From Paraburkholderia sp. Ac-20340 (GTDB lineage Bacteria > Pseudomonadota > Gammaproteobacteria > Burkholderiales > Burkholderiaceae), in NCBI RefSeq assembly GCF_017104965.1, contig NZ_JAAGPR010000024.1, positions 1 through 64,000 of the forward strand: a stretch of 64,000 nucleotides of DNA, read 5' to 3'. The notes beneath the pieces are model-generated. The model was not told where the DNA came from, ran no database searches, and was given only the letters and a program-made list of their open reading frames with translations. Both the position numbers and the translations under genes were made by a program. This document shows, piece after piece, positions 17,489 through 26,399 of the stretch (position 1 is the first letter of the stretch; every line of letters starts with the position of its first letter).

Positions 17489-17779
17489 GGCGAAGGTTGA
17501 GATCTTCACTCGGAACACTAGAGGAGGACTCTCTATGTCTGTGGTCGGCCTGCTGTAACGTGTAGTGTGGTCTGCAATTCCCAATAGCGTCTCAGGACTT
17601 GCGCGTGTTGCGGCGCGGCGGAGGCAACCTGGGCAGTCCTAATCGCCCGGCGCCTCGCATCGACGATGAACGCAGTTTCAATTTCAGGAATTGTCAATTT
17701 CGCCGGGATTCCGAACAAGACGCCATGGAGTTTCCCGGCCGGTTGCATCTCTTGCCGACCGGACTATGCGACCCGTGAA
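17489..17779. other. Short gap after the response regulator
   Basis: No gene is seen. GGAGGACTCTCT at 17522-17533 also occurs at 14079-14090, just inside the left end of the IS3 element. It may be a scar of a related IS end, but twelve bases are weak evidence. Confidence 0.3.
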
Positions 17780-18220
17780 CTATTTCTCGCGCGTGATTGC
17801 GGAGGTGGGCATCACAATGGCGTCACCATCGACGACAACCTTTCCGTTCACGGTGCAGACTGTGCACAGGGAGACGCGTCGCTTGTCCGGGAACATTTCA
17901 GTTATCGATACCGTAGCGAGTACCGTGTCGCCGGGCCTGACGGGCGCGCGGAACCGGACGTTCTGACTGAGGTAGACCGTCCCAGGGCCCGGGAGACGGC
18001 CAGCGATTGCGGCCGAAATCACGCTCGCGGTGAGCATCCCGTGCGCGATCCTTCCTTTGAACTGCGTGGTACGTGCAAATTCCTCATTGATATGCATGGC
18101 GTTGTTATCGCCCGACGCCGCTGCAAACAAGACAATGTCGGCCTCAGTGATGGTCTTCGCGAATGTCGCACTCATCCCCGGCTCGAGGTCCTCGTAGTCA
18201 TATCCGTTCATCTGGTTCAT
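17780..18220 (-). CDS. MaoC-like (R)-specific enoyl-CoA hydratase
   Basis: The 146-residue single hot-dog protein resembles PhaJ/MaoC-type hydratases that add water to trans-2-enoyl-CoA. The hydratase-2 motif is present near residues 41-60: FAAASGDNNAMHINEEFA with catalytic Asp and His, then GRIAHGMLTASVISA. The C-terminus has VRPGDTVLATVSI and the GKVVVDGDAIV strand. AAGGAG lies before the ATG at 18220; a longer frame to 18301 has no homology. On its own strand it follows the deacylase/transporter scar. It could supply the hydration step missing between the dehydrogenases at 10.1 and 12.0 kb, but this is inference. Confidence 0.85.
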   Translation of the reverse strand: MNQMNGYDYEDLEPGMSATFAKTITEADIVLFAAASGDNNAMHINEEFARTTQFKGRIAHGMLTASVISAAIAGRLPGPGTVYLSQNVRFRAPVRPGDTVLATVSITEMFPDKRRVSLCTVCTVNGKVVVDGDAIVMPTSAITREK

Positions 18221-18382
18221 CGCATCTCCTTGAAACCTACAATGCTTGCCGACAGGGATGTAGTCGAGAGAACTCTGGATATCGCGTGGCGCCATGCACA
18301 AGCGCGGCCGCAGCGTAGTTCAACTTTGCCCCGAGCATTGGTCGAGCGGCAGAACCGTCCGCTTGTGTCTTCGGGCGCTATC

Positions 18383-18520
18383 CTAAAAGGGTTGTGCCAG
18401 ATGTCCAAGGCAATCTCCGGGCTCGACCTGTACAAATGTGCGAAGGCATATCGCGAGGCCGCTTCCCTCAAAGGTGACAGCGGTGAGTGCCGCCCAGACG
18501 TCTGTACTGTCATATATGTG
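18383..18520 (-). pseudogene. C-terminal tail of an AstE/DoeB-type deacylase
   Basis: A 45-residue tail reading HIY...W....T..F, then GLAICLRTFVQVEPGDCLGH and LAQPF before its stop. Over this length it aligns without gaps to the end of the complete deacylase at 53.4 kb (GLAICIRTFAQVKAGDCLGH, then LARPV). Everything upstream of the HIY has been replaced by the front half of a transporter gene in another frame. It is a remnant of a second copy of this enzyme family and cannot be functional. Confidence 0.7.
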
Positions 18521-19046
18521 CCATGCAACTCGCAAAGAGAAACTTGCGTTTACGCTGAGCGTACTCAACCAGGTGGGAGAGGGCCGAGCCCATCTCTCCA
18601 CCAGCCGAAAAGCCTTGAATTAGCCCTGCAAATACCACTATGACGGAAGCGACAATGCCGACGCTGGGATTGGTCGGCGTGACCGCCATGAGTAACGTCC
18701 CCACGACCATCGTATTCACGGTCCAACTGAGTGCGATTCGGCGCCCTCGTCGGTCTGCAATTGTCCCGAACACAAACGCCAGAATTGGGCGCATCGCGAA
18801 ACCAACGCCGAAGGTCGCTACACTTAGGAGAAGCGAAACAACTTCCGAGAAATTTGGAAAGAACAGTCTCGATATGACCACCGCGAAATAGCCATGGATG
18901 GCGAAGTCATACCACTCCAGCGTACATCCCATTGTGGCAGCGATGACCCGGAGTGGCGTCTCCCGCGTCGTCGCCGCCAGGTGCCGGGTGTCTTGGGCGT
19001 ACGCTCCATGACGCGCTGCGCTTCTACTTCTTTGAAGGGGGGCCAT
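18510..19046 (-). pseudogene. MHS-family transporter, N-terminal fragment
   Basis: The N-terminal part of a metabolite:H+ symporter (MFS, MHS/ProP-like) is present. It shows VIAATMGCTLEWYDFAIHGY in TM1, FGVGFAMRPILAFVFGTIADRRGRR around TM2-loop2, then TM3 and TM4 (VIVVFAGLIQGFSAGGEMGS). Family members have about 430 residues and 12 helices; this one stops after about 178 residues at a joint with a deacylase tail. The start at 19046 has a GAGGTAG upstream; an open frame extends to 19151. It is non-functional. Confidence 0.7.
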
Positions 19047-19151
19047 TGCACTACCTCGAATCGAAGGTCGTGGGTTAGACAAATGGCGAACAGATTGCTG
19101 CGGTGTAACACGCGCTGGACTCAGCTTATGGATGTCAGAAAATGGTCGCAA

Positions 19152-19409
19152 ATACCGAATTGATATCGCGCCTATGCCAGCGCGGTATAGGCGACTGGGG
19201 GTCCCTTTGAGTTTCGAGCACTTCTCCGGTTAGGCACGGCTATGACTGGCGTGCCTTTGTCTTGCGGCCCTGTATAAATATCGTTTCAACTCAACCGTCT
19301 GCTGACTGGTCGTTGGGAATTTTCCAATAAACAGATAGCGCTGGCAGGCCAGCGATGGGAGGCGTTGTCTCCGGCGTGGCGACTGGTGGTCGAAGCGACA
19401 GGATTACTC
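19152..19409. other. Gap without recognisable genes
   Basis: The stretch between the transporter fragment and the Tn3 remnant contains only short, unrelated frames. I see no operator-like palindrome or RNA gene. Confidence 0.35.
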
Positions 19410-19716
19410 TCAAGACTTGAGAGGATTCGCCATCGTAGTTAGACTGAAATGTCCGACTTCCGGCGGCTGGACATCAAGCTGCTGGCGAAGATGTCGCCAG
19501 AGGATGGTTAGGATCTGCCGGTAAGAATCAAACGGTGGACCGATCATTCTCAGGAAACCAATGTGCCGCGCGATGGCCAACCGGTAAAGGTCGGTGCGGC
19601 GCGAATCGATCTACGCCCGTTCGCGTTTTGAAAACGTGAGGAATTTTGAGATCGAATTCGCTCAATTCACGTGGCACCTGCCTGATCCCGAGATATGCAA
19701 GTCGCCAGTGATCCAT
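19410..19716 (-). pseudogene. Tn3-family transposase N-terminal remnant
   Basis: The ATG at 19716 opens MDHWRLAYLGIRQVPRELSE, close to the N-terminus of Tn3-family TnpA proteins (a DUF4158-type start). After a frameshift near 19620 the next frame reads IDSRRTDLYRLAIARHIGFL with RMIGPPFDSY, then ILWRHLRQQLDVQPPEV. That is the continuing order of the family. The remaining 850 or more residues are gone. This marks an old Tn3-like transposon whose body was deleted before the ISNCY insertion. Confidence 0.55.
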
Positions 19717-19926
19717 CCGGCTGCTCCGCGTCGTTGACGAGAGCGGTCAAGCGTAGCGGCGCAAAATCATCGATGCCACGGTCGAAATCGGGATGTCGGC
19801 ATGGAAGCCCAGCGATGAAGGAAAGCACCTGATCAACGTCCGAAAATTTACATAACGTCAGCATTGACGGAGACGAGTCGGTTGATCGCAGTTGACGTAA
19901 TCACCCAAAATTATGTCTTGGCCAGA

Positions 19927-21570
19927 TAGAAATGTCGTACCGCTGGCCATTTACAGATGTCGCATCTTTCTCTGTTTCTGTGTTCACTCATTGTTGAAGA
20001 ACACGGGTTGAAGCAACAGGGCGTTTATGCCCGTTCAGCGGGGCTGCGCAGACCGATTTCCCGGTTTTGAATCCGGTTTTGAACCCGGCTTTGCGGCCTG
20101 CGCCAGTTTCACGATCACCGCGTCCATATCCGCCTGCGTGAACTCGCGCGTCGTCTTCGTGCCTGGGCGCCGCTTCGCGGCCCGCACGGGCTGGCCCTGG
20201 TTCGTGCGCGAGGGCGACCCCGAGGCCCGCCGGTCATCGCGCTGCGCCTGCAGGGCCTGCGCGACCTGCAGCGCGTGCGCGAGACGCTTGTGCTCGATCA
20301 CCGCGCCCTGATCCACCTCGGTGAGCCGGTCATACTCACGGTACGGCAGCGCCTGGCCATCGGCGCGGATCTCGATGCGCCCGTCCGGATATTCGCAGAC
20401 CTCGATGTAACGATGCACGCGTTTGCGGTTCTCCGGCGTGTCGTCGAGCAGGTACATCACGCGGTCGTACTGCACCGTCAGCGCCTTTGTGACGCGCCGC
20501 GTTTCGCGCCAGGTGAGCAGGGTGTCCAGATCCTCATCTGCCCGCAGCGGCCGGTGCGCATTGAACGTGCTGCGCGGCGGCTTCGCAAAGCGTGCGTTGT
20601 AGCGCTGCATGAAGGCCAGCGCATACGCGTTGGCTTCGGCCAGCGTGCAGATGCCGCGCAGCCTCAGCTCCTTCACGAGCCGGTCCTGCAGCGTCAGGTG
20701 CGCGCGCTCCACGCGGCCCTTGGCCGGGCTGCTGTTGGCGCAGAACGTGTCGATGTTCAGCTCGTACATGGCGCGCCCGAAGTGCGTCACGCTGCGGCCC
20801 GTTTCGTGAGCCCGGACGCTGCGGAACACACTCGCCTTGTCGCTGTAGAGCGCTACCGGCTTGCCGTGACGTTCCAGATACGCCCGCGTGGCCTCGAAGT
20901 AGCTGAAGGTCGATTCGGTGGCCGTGAAGTGCAGGTGCATCAGGCGGCTCGTCGCGTCATCGACGTAGACCAGCAATGTGCACGCCGGCGCCCGGTCCTC
21001 GAACCAGCGGTGGTCGCTGCCGTCGATCTGGACCAGTTCGCCCAGGCAGGCCCGACGCGCCCGGGGCTGGTAGACCTTCGGCGGTCGCTGCGCCCGCGGA
21101 ACCCAGAGCCCGGCGTCCGTCATGAGCTTCCTGAGTGTCTCCCTGGACAGCACGATGCCATGACATTCGGCGAGCTTCTCGGCGGCCAGCGTGGGGCCGA
21201 AATCGGCGTAGCGTTCGCGCACGATGGCCAGCGCGCGCTGCGCCAGGCCTTCGGGCAGCTGGTGATTGCCTACATGGCCTCTGCGTTGCGAGATCAGTCC
21301 GCACGCGCCGGACTGACGGAATCGCAGCACCAGACGTTGGACCTGACGCCGGCTGATACCCAACCGTTCGGCAGCCCGCCAGGGCATCAGCCGAGCTTCG
21401 GCGACGGCCTCGATCACCTTCAGACGGTCCAGCTCGCGCATGCTCATCGTGATCATCCCGGTGCAGGTCATCGGCGGCTCCACGCATCCGTGAAAACCGC
21501 GCCAGCATGCACCTCAATGCGAACCAAGGTACGACATCTGTACTTTGCCCAGATACGACATTACTACTTT
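19927..21570 (-). mobile_element. ISNCY-type insertion sequence
   Basis: Long imperfect terminal inverted repeats of about 40 bp bound the element. The left end carries AATGTCGTACC and then TTTACAGATGTCGCATC (19930-19966); the right end, read inward, carries AATGTCGTATC and then AGTACAGATGTCGTACC (21567-21529). Each end thus has two ATGTCGTAYC-like repeats. One transposase gene fills the element on the minus strand. It looks complete. Confidence 0.7.
20035..21471 (-). CDS. ISNCY-family transposase
   Basis: The protein of about 478 residues carries an N-terminal HTH (MRELDRLKVIEAVAEARL, then RAAERLGISRRQVQRLVLRF) and an rve-type DDE core. Core residues are visible in GELVQIDGSDHRWFED (Asp), VALYSDKASVF (Asp) and SSPAKGRVERAHLTLQD (Glu). 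The C-terminal 90 residues are basic and low in complexity, as in other members. Two in-frame ATGs (21483, 21471) are possible. It is apparently intact. Confidence 0.85.
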   Translation of the reverse strand: MTCTGMITMSMRELDRLKVIEAVAEARLMPWRAAERLGISRRQVQRLVLRFRQSGACGLISQRRGHVGNHQLPEGLAQRALAIVRERYADFGPTLAAEKLAECHGIVLSRETLRKLMTDAGLWVPRAQRPPKVYQPRARRACLGELVQIDGSDHRWFEDRAPACTLLVYVDDATSRLMHLHFTATESTFSYFEATRAYLERHGKPVALYSDKASVFRSVRAHETGRSVTHFGRAMYELNIDTFCANSSPAKGRVERAHLTLQDRLVKELRLRGICTLAEANAYALAFMQRYNARFAKPPRSTFNAHRPLRADEDLDTLLTWRETRRVTKALTVQYDRVMYLLDDTPENRKRVHRYIEVCEYPDGRIEIRADGQALPYREYDRLTEVDQGAVIEHKRLAHALQVAQALQAQRDDRRASGSPSRTNQGQPVRAAKRRPGTKTTREFTQADMDAVIVKLAQAAKPGSKPDSKPGNRSAQPR

Positions 21571-21788
21571 GCTGCTACACCAGTCAATTCGATAAATTAT
21601 ATTATGTAAAATCATAAATCGGGCGCAGTAAAGCAGCCCTTCGGCCAGCCGCCCCACGCATCAACGGCCTCCAAAACCCCGTTTCCGATCTGCGAATTAG
21701 GACGCGCGCGAAGGCTCGTCCGGACAGACATTTATCAAATCTGAGCAGGACGACGTCTGCCCGTACCGCTAGAGACAGTAACCTTGCG

Positions 21789-22376
21789 CTAGGTCGGGTT
21801 GCTGTCGCCGCGTTGAGCGATTCTCTGGCGCGTGCCTTCATCAAGGATGCTACGCATCAGCGAAAACAACGGATCGGCGCTGGTGTGCTTCTGGCCGTAG
21901 GAGAGATTAAATTCGTAATCGAAGTCGGGCGGATTGATCCCTTGGTTGTGCTGGAGGATGGTTTCCAGCTTATCAAGCGCCTTGACGGCCTTGGCTTCAA
22001 GTGAGGTCGCGTCCTCGTATTCCTGCCAGAGCGCCAGGATGCTTGCCCGATGCGGCTCATCAAGTGAGCGCGTCAGGTATAGGAGATCGGCCTTCTCCTG
22101 TTCGCTTTTGTCAGGGTGTTCGCCTTTTACGACGGCGGGAATGTCGCCGTGGATGGCTTCGCCGAGGTCGTGGACGAGGCACATCTTCAGGATTTTGAGC
22201 ATGTCCATACCGGCCAGCTCATCCTCGAAGGTCATAGCCATTAGGCACAGGCGCCATGTATGTTCGGCGGTGCTTTCTGTCCTGCCGGTTGAGGTGTGCG
22301 CGCGGCGGAGTACGCTCTTGAGCTTTTCCGCTTCTTGCAAGAAGGCCAATCGCCCCTTGATGTGTTCGATGTTCAT
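21789..22376 (-). CDS. HD-domain nucleotidase, YfbR-like
   Basis: The 195-residue HD-superfamily phosphohydrolase resembles YfbR, a 5'-deoxynucleotidase. The metal ligands are seen as STAEHTWRLCLMAM (His), CLVHDLGEAIHGD (His-Asp) and KALDKLETILQHN (Asp). The C-terminus has DFDYEFNLSYGQKHTS. The start MNIEHIKGRLAFLQEAEKLK at 22376 is the family start; upstream in-frame codons lack homology. It is flanked by the ISNCY element and a gene-poor stretch, so no operon partner is evident. Confidence 0.85.
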   Translation of the reverse strand: MNIEHIKGRLAFLQEAEKLKSVLRRAHTSTGRTESTAEHTWRLCLMAMTFEDELAGMDMLKILKMCLVHDLGEAIHGDIPAVVKGEHPDKSEQEKADLLYLTRSLDEPHRASILALWQEYEDATSLEAKAVKALDKLETILQHNQGINPPDFDYEFNLSYGQKHTSADPLFSLMRSILDEGTRQRIAQRGDSNPT

Positions 22377-23238
22377 GGCTATCTTTCGATACTCAATTTT
22401 CCCGAGAGAGTATAAAACGGCTAGGGTGAGCCGGCTTGATGCGCCGCCGGGCGTTAGGGATGCGCCCCGTGCCGTCCTTGTCGTCACGGCCATTCGGCCT
22501 CAATGCTTCACGCCTTCGCGCCTGCGGCAACTCGCAGAACGAGTCCAAATCGCTGGCGCTGACGACCGCTCGCAGACTAACCTACGACAGGTGAAACTTT
22601 AGAATCCGCCGTTAGTGCATAACTGGTTTCAGTGACCACTTTCGATCCAAAGGTCGCAAATGGCGGTCCTTTGTATAGAGATCAACAATTGGGAAGACCA
22701 AGGTCAACGTAACGCGCGTACGCTGAAAGAGTTTCTTGGCGACGACGCCGTGCTGGCCGCAAAGTAAGTGATATCCGCGTGCGGCCTGGATCTGTTGTTT
22801 GCCATCCAGGTCGCGTGGTCGTGCAAGCGACGGTAACGCTTGGCGGATTCGCGTACGGCGTGGTACTACGCGAGACTGCCGGTGGGGTGGGGTGGGTTCG
22901 GCAGAAACGATTTCATCCAATTGCACGACCAGATCCTCGAACGAGTCGACTAGATGCATGCGCGTGTGAGCGCTCAGCAATTGAGCTGACGGCGCGACGT
23001 TGTTGGGCAGAATGAAGATAGGTACGCGCGGAGCGGCGCCGCTCAATCCCTTGATGAGCTTTGAATCGCGACACCGTCCAGACTCCGCGTAAGCAATCCT
23101 GTCGCGCAACCGCCCGCTTCCTACGGACATGCCCTTCGAGCGCCCCATCGACAGTTCTCACACTGACAAGCACAAAGTATTCCCCTAGGGTTAGTTCCGG
23201 TTTCCTTGCACGCGCAGCACAGTTAGCCTCGAAAAATA
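22377..23238. other. Gene-poor stretch upstream of the catabolic cluster
   Basis: About 860 bases carry no gene I can support. Minus-strand open frames (22612-23148 and 22913-23326) have no recognisable domain and poor start signals. The only clear structure is the 18-bp palindrome at its right edge. Confidence 0.4.
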
Positions 23239-23256
23239 ACCGACCAAATGGTCGGT
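23239..23256. promoter_or_regulatory. TetR-type operator palindrome
   Basis: ACCGACCA and TGGTCGGT are perfect inverted arms separated by AA. Many TetR/AcrR repressors bind palindromes with GACC/GGTC cores of this size. It lies about 100 bases before the AraC-type gene. No TetR gene is in the window, so the regulator would have to be encoded elsewhere. Confidence 0.5.
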
Positions 23257-23354
23257 GAATGGTGTCCCCCTGACCCTCATCCCGGCGGACAATCCAGCGT
23301 GGCCCCTTGGCCCGCATTTTCACCAACCTGGAGCCCAGCGCCCCGGTGCCCGGA

Positions 23355-24251
23355 ATGATGCACGATCACAAGCCTGGCGGACAATTCGGTCCTGATCTCA
23401 TTGCGAGCGCCAACGGTTCCGGGCCGCTCGCGCTGCTCCGAGGTAAAGGCGATTCCGTGTTTGCCGCGCGCTGGCAACACGAAGACTGCCGGCTCGCAGT
23501 CGCTGGTGCGGCACAGAACATTCTCTGCTATCACGAGAGCGGCACGACCTGCGTCGACAAATACGAAGACGGGAAGCTTGCTGGCACGCGGTCCGTCGTC
23601 GGTACCGTGACGTTCATTCCGTGCGACGGTACGGTCTGGGATGTGCATGGAGAATGCCGGGTCTTGCACGTCTATCTGGAGCCATCCCTGATCGCCAATT
23701 GTGCGGAGGAGCTATACCCTCCGCGCTCGGAGGTCACCTCGTTTTTCGCCGTGCATGATCCGTGGCTCTCGGGCTTCTTCAAGATGATCGCCGTTGAATG
23801 CGAGCTCTATGGCAACAACGTCGATTCCTTGCTGTTGTCGCAGTCGCAGAATGCACTCGTCGGTCATCTACTACGCTGGCACGGGCGTCCCGGCGCGCTG
23901 ACGGCATGCCAGCCGTCCCCGGCGATCGCCCCACGCCGTCTTCGCGCTGTGCTCGACTATATTCAAGCAAACATCTCGCGAGCGATGACGCTTAAGGAGC
24001 TCGCAGACGTGGCTTGTCTGTCCGAGTACCACTTCGCGCGCCGCTTTAAGGAAGCGACAGGCTCGTCTCCTTATCGATTTGTACTCGACAAGCGAATTGC
24101 AGCGGCCGCTGACATGCTTGCCAACCGTGATCTACCGATCAAGGCTATCGCACAGGCAGTCGGCTTCACGAGCGGGCGGCACTTCTCAGCCTCGTTCAAG
24201 GCGTCGCACGGCAAGAGCCCAATTGACTACCGACGCGACCGCGCCAATTAA
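23355..24251 (+). CDS. AraC-family transcriptional regulator
   Basis: The 298-residue protein has an N-terminal sensor region (about 1-190, no named domain clear) and a C-terminal double HTH: LRAVLDYIQANISRAMTLKE, LADVACLSEYHFARRFKEATG, SPYRFVLDKRIAAAADML, and IKAIAQAVGFTSGRHFSASFK. The frame is open from a TTG at 23307; the tandem ATGs at 23355/23358 are the more likely start. It stands at the head of the cupin/SDR cluster on the same strand, 150 bases before the first cupin. It is the likely activator of those genes. Confidence 0.85.
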   Translation: MMHDHKPGGQFGPDLIASANGSGPLALLRGKGDSVFAARWQHEDCRLAVAGAAQNILCYHESGTTCVDKYEDGKLAGTRSVVGTVTFIPCDGTVWDVHGECRVLHVYLEPSLIANCAEELYPPRSEVTSFFAVHDPWLSGFFKMIAVECELYGNNVDSLLLSQSQNALVGHLLRWHGRPGALTACQPSPAIAPRRLRAVLDYIQANISRAMTLKELADVACLSEYHFARRFKEATGSSPYRFVLDKRIAAAADMLANRDLPIKAIAQAVGFTSGRHFSASFKASHGKSPIDYRRDRAN

Positions 24252-24401
24252 ATGCGCGCGGGTGGCGCTTCCGTTTTCTTGCTCAAATGCGCAGGGATCT
24301 TGCGGTATCTGCGGGTAGATAAACCTACGCCAAGGGTCTTGTCTTAAGGTCGAAATGCCGACGTTGACACCGTACGGTAAACGACAAAATGGAGACACCC
24401 C

Positions 24402-24986
24402 ATGAGCGTAGACAGCGACCAAGCCCTGCGCGCCGCCACGGCGCCACCCCGCACCGCCACGTACTGGATGGCCAGTCCAGGCAACACCCCAAAAGAAGGA
24501 CGACTCGACTTCCACGACCCGAGAGGCACACCGTGGACCGACTGGCTCATGCCCGGCACGCGCTTCAAGTTGCTCTACTGCAATCTCGCAACTGGGCAGT
24601 TCACTATCCTGCTCCAGGTCGATCCGCACATCCAGGCAACGTCCCACTGGCATATTGGCAATCTGCAGGTCTATATCCTCGAAGGCGGTTTCTACTACGG
24701 CGACGGCACCATGACGCTGAACGGCATGCAGCACGACGATCGCGGCCGCCCTCACACCTTCACCGTCGAGACAGCCGGAACCGTCCACCAGCCGTTTGCG
24801 AGCGACAGCGGCTGCCTGATGCTCGCAATCTTCGATGGCCCGATTGGCGGCTACATGCCTGATGGCGCGCTGGCCGTCGTGGGCGACGCCAGGCTGCATT
24901 ACTACATGGCGAAAGACAACGACGCCGTACGTGACACCCAGCTCGTCGACTACACCTACGGATCGACTTCGCTGCAGCCGCGCTAG
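24402..24986 (+). CDS. Cupin dioxygenase-like protein, first of three
   Basis: The 194-residue single-domain cupin of the ChrR / dihydroxyacetophenone-dioxygenase-like type is probably a mononuclear metal enzyme. Motif 1 reads TSHWHIGNLQVYILEG near 88-103: the two His are present, but the Glu of the classic 2-His-Glu set is Gln. Motif 2 has the third His in GTVHQPF. A three-His site occurs in acetylacetone dioxygenase Dke1, which supports a C-C bond-cleaving role, though the substrate is unknown. The RBS GGAGACACCCC precedes the ATG. It starts the run cupin-SDR-cupin-SDR-porin. Confidence 0.75.
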   Translation: MSVDSDQALRAATAPPRTATYWMASPGNTPKEGRLDFHDPRGTPWTDWLMPGTRFKLLYCNLATGQFTILLQVDPHIQATSHWHIGNLQVYILEGGFYYGDGTMTLNGMQHDDRGRPHTFTVETAGTVHQPFASDSGCLMLAIFDGPIGGYMPDGALAVVGDARLHYYMAKDNDAVRDTQLVDYTYGSTSLQPR

Positions 24987-25073
24987 GCGTCCACCGCCCG
25001 CCTCTTGCTCACGCTCATCGGCTTTCGCGCCGGGGGAGCGATGACCACCTATCGGAACATCAAGGAGAAAGTC

Positions 25074-25844
25074 ATGGACGTTTTGAACACGAGCGGCGCC
25101 GAAGTCGCCATCGTGACCGGCGCCGGGAGCGGTATCGGCGCCGCTACGGTGAAACGCCTTGCAGCACGCGGCCTGAAGATCGTTGCCGTCGATCTGGACG
25201 AACTGGCCGTCAATGCGCTCGCGCATGAGATTGGTGCACGCTGTCTGCCGCTGCGCGCCGACGCCGCCACGGAAGCCGGCGTGCGCCGCTACGTCGACGC
25301 TACGCTCGAACGCTTTGGCCGAATTGACTATCTGCATTGCAACGCCGGCATCGAAGGGCGCGCGACAACGCTCGAAGAGAGCGAGCCGGAACAATTCCAG
25401 CGCGTCATCAAGGTTAATGTCGGCAGCGTCTACCACGGCATGCGCGCTGTTCTGCCCCACATGTACGCGCAAGGACACGGCGCCATCGTCAATATGGCCA
25501 GCCAGGCGGGCTTGCGCGGCGTGCCGAAGCTGTCTGCGTACGTCGCGAGCAAGCACGCCGTCGTTGGACTCACGCGTAGCGCAGCACTCGAAGCCGGGCC
25601 GCGTGGCGTGCGTGTGAATGCCGTCGCGCCGGGACAGATCGCGACGCGCATGATCGAAAGTCTGGAGGAGCAATGGGCGCCCGGCAACGCGGCGGCCGTG
25701 CACGAGCAACTGGTTTCGCTCATTCCGCTGGGCCGCTTTGGCCAGCCCTCAGAGGTCGCCAATCTGGTGAGCTGGCTTCTGTCCGACGAAGCGGCGTTCG
25801 TCAACGGTGCGATCTATACGGCCGACGGCGGCACGACCGCCTGA
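25074..25844 (+). CDS. SDR-family oxidoreductase (1)
   Basis: The 256-residue classical short-chain dehydrogenase uses NAD(P). The cofactor motif TGAGSGIGAA lies near 14-23. Asp in VAVDLDELAV suggests NAD preference. The NAG motif, catalytic Ser in NMASQAGLRG, and YVASK carry the active site. The C-terminal ALEAGPRGVRVNAVAPGQI is typical. The ATG at 25074 follows AAGGAGA; a longer frame from 25005 has no homology. It lies between two cupin genes with short spacers and is likely co-transcribed. It may oxidise a secondary alcohol to the ketone handled by a cupin (inference). Confidence 0.88.
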   Translation: MDVLNTSGAEVAIVTGAGSGIGAATVKRLAARGLKIVAVDLDELAVNALAHEIGARCLPLRADAATEAGVRRYVDATLERFGRIDYLHCNAGIEGRATTLEESEPEQFQRVIKVNVGSVYHGMRAVLPHMYAQGHGAIVNMASQAGLRGVPKLSAYVASKHAVVGLTRSAALEAGPRGVRVNAVAPGQIATRMIESLEEQWAPGNAAAVHEQLVSLIPLGRFGQPSEVANLVSWLLSDEAAFVNGAIYTADGGTTA

Positions 25845-25905
25845 ACGGTTGAACCTCTAAACGCAGTCCCTCGCAAGACACGATCACAACATCAGGAGAC
25901 GCATC

Positions 25906-26385
25906 ATGTTGCATGAATCTATTGATATGCAGTCCGAAGATAGTGCTGCGCACGCCCGCATCACTTTGCCCTACCCGCTATTCGAAAACCTGGAAAGCCT
26001 TGCGTGGAAGCCGTGGGTGATGGAAGGCGTCGAATACAAGCTGCTGAGCGTGAATCAGCGTAGCGGCGGCTTTACCTGCCTGCTGCGCGTGGCGCCAGGT
26101 ACCAAGGCGCCCGTTCACCATCATCTCGGCGCGATCGAACTGATCGTGCTCTCAGGCGACATCTACTACGACAAAGGGAACATCGGCTACACCGGCGATT
26201 ACATGTACGAACCGGCCGGCGACATCCACCAGCCCAAGACCGACGGCGGCTGTGTGCTGTTCTGCGTTTTTGAAGGCCCCATTGCCGGCCTCGCGGACGA
26301 CGGCAGAGTTGCCGGCATCGTCGACTCGCGCAGCATGCTCGATATGGCGCGCACGCACGGCGTTGCCGATAACGTCCATTGCTGA
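25906..26385 (+). CDS. Cupin dioxygenase-like protein, second of three
   Basis: The 159-residue single cupin is close in length to Dke1-type diketone dioxygenases (about 150). Motif 1 is complete: APVHHHLGAIELIVLSG near 67-83, with HxH and the Glu. Motif 2 is DIHQPKTDGGCVLFCVFEGP near 109-128. The C-terminal AGLADDGRVAGIVDSRSMLD segment resembles the Dke1 tail. CAGGAGACGC lies before the ATG. It differs from the first cupin by keeping the Glu ligand, so the two are probably not redundant. Confidence 0.78.
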   Translation: MLHESIDMQSEDSAAHARITLPYPLFENLESLAWKPWVMEGVEYKLLSVNQRSGGFTCLLRVAPGTKAPVHHHLGAIELIVLSGDIYYDKGNIGYTGDYMYEPAGDIHQPKTDGGCVLFCVFEGPIAGLADDGRVAGIVDSRSMLDMARTHGVADNVHC

Positions 26386-26399
26386 GGAGGCGCCCCATC

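Noticed and set aside
20275..21609. 444-residue plus-strand open frame
   Set aside because: Antisense to the ISNCY transposase; composition is a mirror of that gene.
22612..23326. Two minus-strand open frames of 178 and 137 residues
   Set aside because: No domain, no convincing RBS, and they overlap each other in different frames.
24186..25709. 507-residue minus-strand open frame
   Set aside because: Antisense to the first cupin and SDR genes; no recognisable domain.
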